Of a stretch of DNA of 27,828 bases, positions 26,644 to 27,828 are shown piece by piece; positions within the stretch are counted from its first letter, which is position 1; the number at the start of each line of letters is the position of its first letter. The notes beneath the pieces are model-generated. The model ran no database searches. It saw only the letters and a program-made list of their open reading frames with translations, and was not told where the DNA came from. The stretch is from Amoebophrya sp. AT5.2 (Eukaryota > Sar > Dinophyceae > Syndiniales > Amoebophryaceae). The stretch lies in NCBI GenBank assembly GCA_005223375.1, contig RXOD01004137.1, positions 1 to 27,828 of the forward strand, read 5' to 3'. The position numbers and the translations under genes were made by a program.

Positions 26644-27828
26644 ATGGCGCGTAGCAACACAATTGTCCTGTTCGACGTGGACGGCACTTTGACAAAGGCG
26701 CGCGCGACCATCGAACAGCCCATGATTGACTGTCTGGAACGCCTCCGGGGTAAGGTCAACGTGGGGGTCGTGGGCGGGAGTGACCTGTCCAAGCAGAAGG
26801 AGCAACTGGGCCCCAACACACTCCAGATGTTCGACTACAACTTCGCGGAAAACGCTAGGCGATCGGCGAGAAACGAGTACGAGACTCCTCCTCCTGCGCC
26901 GGCCCTTATCTTTCATAATTGAAAAGTTCTGTACTTAGGCAATGAAGCGAGCAAGACTGCCGCGTGGGGACCAGGCGCGCTGCAGCTCTCTATAAGGATC
27001 GATCGAAGTGTCGGTATGTCGTGTGAAGGGAAATGCATGCGAAGGGTGTAGAGGAGGTCTAATATAATTTATTTATCACACGCTGACACCAGCACGAGGA
27101 GGAGGAGCTGGCTTTGTGTAAAGTCGGCGTGGTAGCGTACAAGCAGGGTGAGCCTTTGTCCGAAACGAGCATAGCCAAGTTCATCGGCGAGGAGCGGCTC
27201 AAGAAGCTCATCAACTTCTGCCTCCACTACATCGCCGACCTCGACATACCCGTCAAGCGCGGCACCTTCATTTATGAGTTGAAATATCCGTGTGGAGGCG
27301 TACGTCGCCCCTATGAGTGGCTGCATGAAACTAGTGCGATCGATAGCGGTCGAATTGGAGAGCGTCTGCTCTCATCTCTATCCGATGTCAGGTTTGTTTT
27401 TCCGGGGTTTTCAAGGGTTTCCCGGAGGTGTCGTACGCCGTCGTATGCGCCAATGTAAAGTTGTAGGCGTGAGGGTGCAAAATAGAAGAAGCGGCGGGAT
27501 GAGCTGCCTGATCTATGCGATAGCTGCGCCCACACGGACAACATATTTGGCCGCTAACAATCCGAGTTTCGCACCGGCATGATAAACGTGTCACCGATAG
27601 GCAGAAATTGCTCCAGAGAAGGTACTGCTGTCTTACGAAATTCAGCTACTCCTCCACTACTCGTGTGCCATTTGAATATTCTTTTGCGTGAACAAGGAGC
27701 GGGCCCGAAGTACGAATTGATTCCTCGAGTTAAAACCTTTTTTTTTTTACGTGGAGGGCGCAAGTAGAGCTTGACATACAGCGGAGAGGGGGGGACCGGG
27801 AGGACGCCCTCGACAGGCGGAAGTGGCG
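26644..27828 (+). CDS. PMM: Eukaryotic phosphomannomutase (5' part; continues past window)
   Basis: Exon 1 26644-26853, exon 2 about 27126-27275, exon 3 about 27564-27621, and possibly exon 4 from about 27794. The protein begins [17 protein letters not shown], carrying the HAD-family nucleophile motif DxDGT. It continues [64 protein letters not shown] and [19 protein letters not shown], all hallmark PMM blocks including the substrate-binding RNG-like loop and [11 protein letters not shown] converts mannose-6-phosphate to mannose-1-phosphate in the cytosol, feeding GDP-mannose for N-glycans and GPI anchors. About half of a ~250-residue enzyme is visible. The last bases read [11 protein letters not shown] in the expected register for the next segment. 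Introns 1 and 2 have no in-frame GT-AG solution that keeps the motifs. Confidence 0.95.
26854..27125 (+). other. Intron 1, phosphomannomutase gene (non-GT-AG)
   Basis: About 272 nt, starting GCTAGGC after AAC and ending AAAGTC before GGC. The conserved EN-G-V-V-A-Y fixes the join. The only nearby GT (26878, GTACGAG) leaves phase 2, and every AG upstream of exon 2 gives another phase. The boundary may shift one base because G occurs on both sides. The first seven bases are identical to those of cNBD-gene intron 1. Confidence 0.7.
27276..27563 (+). other. Intron 2, phosphomannomutase gene (non-GT-AG, direct repeat ends)
   Basis: GAGTT occurs at 27276-27280 and 27564-27568 in the same codon register, so a splice anywhere within it gives FIYEFRTGM. 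Splicing three bases earlier (after ATT) would give the usual FIEFRTGM. An AG exists at 27565-27566, but no GT of matching phase precedes it in the open frame. About 288 nt. Confidence 0.65.
27622..27793 (+). other. Intron 3, phosphomannomutase gene (3' end uncertain)
   Basis: Begins GTACTGCT after AGAGAAG at 27621, a normal donor. The continuing frame [11 protein letters not shown] starts at about 27794 in a G-rich stretch without a directly adjacent AG; the nearest AGs (27780, 27786, 27788) shift frame or add residues. The window ends 35 bases later, so this cannot be settled here. Confidence 0.4.

Noticed and set aside
1..27828. tRNA, rRNA, CRISPR array, prokaryotic operon signals or insertion sequences
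   Set aside because: No cloverleaf with a T-loop consensus, no spaced identical repeats and no transposase frame were seen. The introns and protein families are eukaryotic.

Overview
The window is a gene-dense piece of a eukaryotic nuclear genome. It holds nine protein genes, all on the + strand, with spliceosomal introns, GC-rich coding sequence, visibly AT-richer spacers, and intergenic gaps of about 0.3 to 1.1 kb. The gene content is alveolate-like: a four-EF-hand protein with an STPGR-like GPGSY motif, a giant double cyclic-nucleotide-binding-domain (cNBD) protein, ciliary-type coiled-coil protein, FkbM methyltransferase with low-complexity inserts. Head-to-tail order, pyrimidine-tract/AG sites before start codons, introns that cannot be GT-AG, and homologous mobile introns point to the dinoflagellate lineage, most likely a compact parasitic syndinian such as Amoebophrya. 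The organism is an inference; no marker gene is present.

Layout: 1-1055, C-terminal part of an unrecognised protein; 1341-3547, FkbM-type methyltransferase; 4170-6103, EF-hand protein in five exons; 6861-11072, single-exon UPF1/IGHMBP2-type SF1 helicase; 11464-17504, one long gene in three exons encoding two cNBDs; 18609-19454, a lysine-rich protein with a C2HC zinc-finger motif split by an in-frame stop or micro-intron; 20294-22384, coiled-coil protein whose first 38 bases are duplicated 230 bp upstream; 23362-25787, VIT1/CCC1-family vacuolar iron transporter in four exons; 26644-27828+, phosphomannomutase, running off the window end.

The genes do not form a pathway; co-orientation probably reflects a unidirectional array rather than shared function. 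The most notable discovery is at the intron level. Intron 1 of the cNBD gene and intron 3 of the iron-transporter gene are collinear, homologous ~450-bp elements in unrelated genes. The transporter copy has terminal inverted repeats that carry GGTAAGT/ACTTACC. This is the signature of an introner, a transposon-like element that creates introns. At least three other introns (two in phosphomannomutase, one in the transporter), as well as the cNBD copy, have no in-frame GT-AG solution that keeps conserved motifs intact, which suggests relaxed splice-site recognition.

All exon boundaries were deduced by eye from reading frame and conserved motifs, without transcripts. Where the splice point is ambiguous, this is stated.
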